Shown here in pieces: positions 18,148-19,326 of a stretch of DNA of 19,326 nt. The stretch spans positions 1 to 19,326 of the forward strand of contig JBLHWZ010000083.1 of the NCBI GenBank assembly GCA_047629415.1. The letters are read 5' to 3'. Within the stretch, counting starts at the first letter, position 1; each line of letters begins with the position of its first letter. The position numbers and the translations under genes are program-made. The notes under the pieces are model-generated. The model was not told where the DNA came from. It did not search any database and saw nothing but the letters and a program-made list of their open reading frames with translations. Source of the DNA: CBDUJZ01 sp047629415 (GTDB lineage: Bacteria > Myxococcota_A > Bradymonadia > REDH01).

Positions 18148-19326
18148 CCTGCTTTTTGCCCTCATCTTACCCGGCCTTGCGGTCTCAGCCGAGCCGCGGA
18201 CGGTTCAGCAGGCTGTGGTCTATGGGAGTGACGATCGTTTGGTGTCCGAGCAACACCCGAATGAAGCACTGCGGGCAGTGGCTGAGCGCTCGCTGGTTGC
18301 GATCGTTGACTCCGAACGCATCCTCGACTCCGGATCGGAATACGAGACGGCGTCGCTCGGCGACCGGCAGAACCTCTGTGAAGGGGAGCGGTTTAGGGAA
18401 CTGCCAACCCTGGCGCGGTGTACCGGCGTGCTGATCGCCGAAGATCTCGTGCTGACGGCCGGCCACTGCATGGAGAACATCGGCGCCTGTAGAAGCCGGT
18501 CCGTCGTATTCGACTGGCGTGTGCAAGATGGCGAGGTAGTGCCTCCATCGCCTGAGGCGGTCTACAGCTGTGCGGCAGTGGTGGTCGCAGACAGTCGCGG
18601 ATACGCAAACCTGACACTCGACTACGCAGTGATTCGGCTGGACCGCGCGGTTGACTCCGCTCGCGACCCGGTGCCGATCCGGCTGGACCCTGTCGCGGCG
18701 GGAGACTTGCTCGCGCTCGTAAGCCACCCCAGTGGCCTTCCTGCCATCATCGATACCGGTGGCTCTGTGGTCGACGCCAGAGAAGGCGAACGCGACTACT
18801 TCGTCGTCAGCGCGGACTCCTTCGAGGGAAGCTCAGGCGGGCCCGTGCTCGACGCCTCCGGAGCATTAGTGGGAGTGCTGGTACGCGGTGAGGAGGACTA
18901 CGTTGCGAGCGGAGAGTGCCGCGTCGTAAACGTCCTCTCGGAACCGGCCGAGGAGGTCACGCGAGTGGACTGGGTGCTGCGCGAACTGTGTCGTGCCATT
19001 CCCCGCCATGCGCTTTGCGCCGGGCGTGACGCCTGCGGGGTCCTTTGCGATGCCGGCGCGTGCCTTGATGAGTGCGAGTCCGAGTCGCCCCGAGGGTGGT
19101 CCTGCGTCGACGAGGTCTACGCCGCGGGTGATGGATGCGACTGCGATTGCGGAGATCCAGATCCAGACTGCGACCGGGAGGATGCGGAGGTCTTCGGGTG
19201 CGGAGCGGCGGCGGCCTGCAGTCGAGCGGGCGAGTGCACATCCTTGGTTGAGGCGCCGGATGGGTGGCTTTGCAACGCCGCGGTCTATGGCGACGGCACG
19301 TGCGACTGCGCGTGCGGCGCTGTCGA
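18131..19326 (+). CDS. Secreted trypsin-like (S1 family) serine protease with Cys-rich tail, C-terminus outside window
   Basis: The frame from ATG 18131 is open to the last base (398 codons). MRVMPLLLFALILPGLAVSA is a signal peptide without a lipobox Cys. An alternative start is ATG 18140. After a ~75-residue pro-like segment comes a chymotrypsin-fold domain: LVLTAGHC with His112, LDYAVIRLD with Asp164, and FEGSSGGPVLD with Ser235, a full catalytic triad. The compact layout resembles bacterial S1/V8-like peptidases. From ~300 a Cys-rich region begins, with repeated units having GWxC, then CDCxCGxxDPDC (around 323-345 and again from 379), about 56 residues apart; such tails are seen in myxobacterial and related exported proteins and may anchor or target the enzyme. 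It follows the lipoprotein trio on the same strand after a 39-base gap. Substrate unknown; the neighbouring Cys-rich proteins are possible partners, by position only. Confidence 0.9.
   Translation, partial: MRVMPLLLFALILPGLAVSAEPRTVQQAVVYGSDDRLVSEQHPNEALRAVAERSLVAIVDSERILDSGSEYETASLGDRQNLCEGERFRELPTLARCTGVLIAEDLVLTAGHCMENIGACRSRSVVFDWRVQDGEVVPPSPEAVYSCAAVVVADSRGYANLTLDYAVIRLDRAVDSARDPVPIRLDPVAAGDLLALVSHPSGLPAIIDTGGSVVDAREGERDYFVVSADSFEGSSGGPVLDASGALVGVLVRGEEDYVASGECRVVNVLSEPAEEVTRVDWVLRELCRAIPRHALCAGRDACGVLCDAGACLDECESESPRGWSCVDEVYAAGDGCDCDCGDPDPDCDREDAEVFGCGAAAACSRAGECTSLVEAPDGWLCNAAVYGDGTCDCACGAV

Overview
The window looks like a chromosomal segment of a high-GC, Gram-negative bacterium of the Myxococcota/Bradymonadia type. 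That placement is inferred from the high GC content, from several lipoproteins with long Asp/Pro-rich spacers after the lipobox, from large surface proteins built of Cys-rich CGDGxxxxGEECDDGN repeats (DUF4215 / myxobacterial Cys-rich repeat), and from a secreted trypsin-like protease with a CDCxCG tail. No RNA gene, insertion sequence or CRISPR array was found.

Left part (1-3910, minus strand). An open frame enters from beyond base 1 and begins at 1610; it encodes a large, acidic, disordered protein. After a gene-free stretch (1611-1930) with three inverted repeats comes a two-gene unit. It holds a PNGase F-like lipoprotein (2780-3910) and, 3 bases downstream, a YafJ/EgtC-type class II glutamine amidotransferase (1931-2776).

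Middle (4046-9381). A divergent promoter region separates the lipoprotein from a plus-strand DUF4442 (hotdog, PaaI-like) gene at 4046-4525. Next is a poorly recognised reading frame (4569-5687) that stays in one phase but is cut by three TAG codons, so it is probably a decaying gene. It ends in a pair of 45-base direct repeats. metH, a full four-module cobalamin-dependent methionine synthase, lies on the minus strand (5731-9381).

Right part (9566-19326, plus strand). Three tandem paralogous Cys-rich lipoproteins (910, 1097 and 812 residues) share one plan: lipobox, low-complexity PD-x spacer, 10-16 Cys-rich repeats, and a PPC-like beta domain. Some repeats carry large inserted domains. One insert is a recurrent ~115-residue module that I cannot name. 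In the middle paralog one such slot holds a ~200-residue GATase1/ThuA-like domain instead. A secreted S1-type serine protease with its own Cys-rich tail follows and runs off the window. A perfect 10-bp hairpin overlaps its ribosome binding site and start codon. The trio and the protease look like an exported surface module. Its biological job (adhesion, scaffold, predation or polymer processing) cannot be read from sequence alone.
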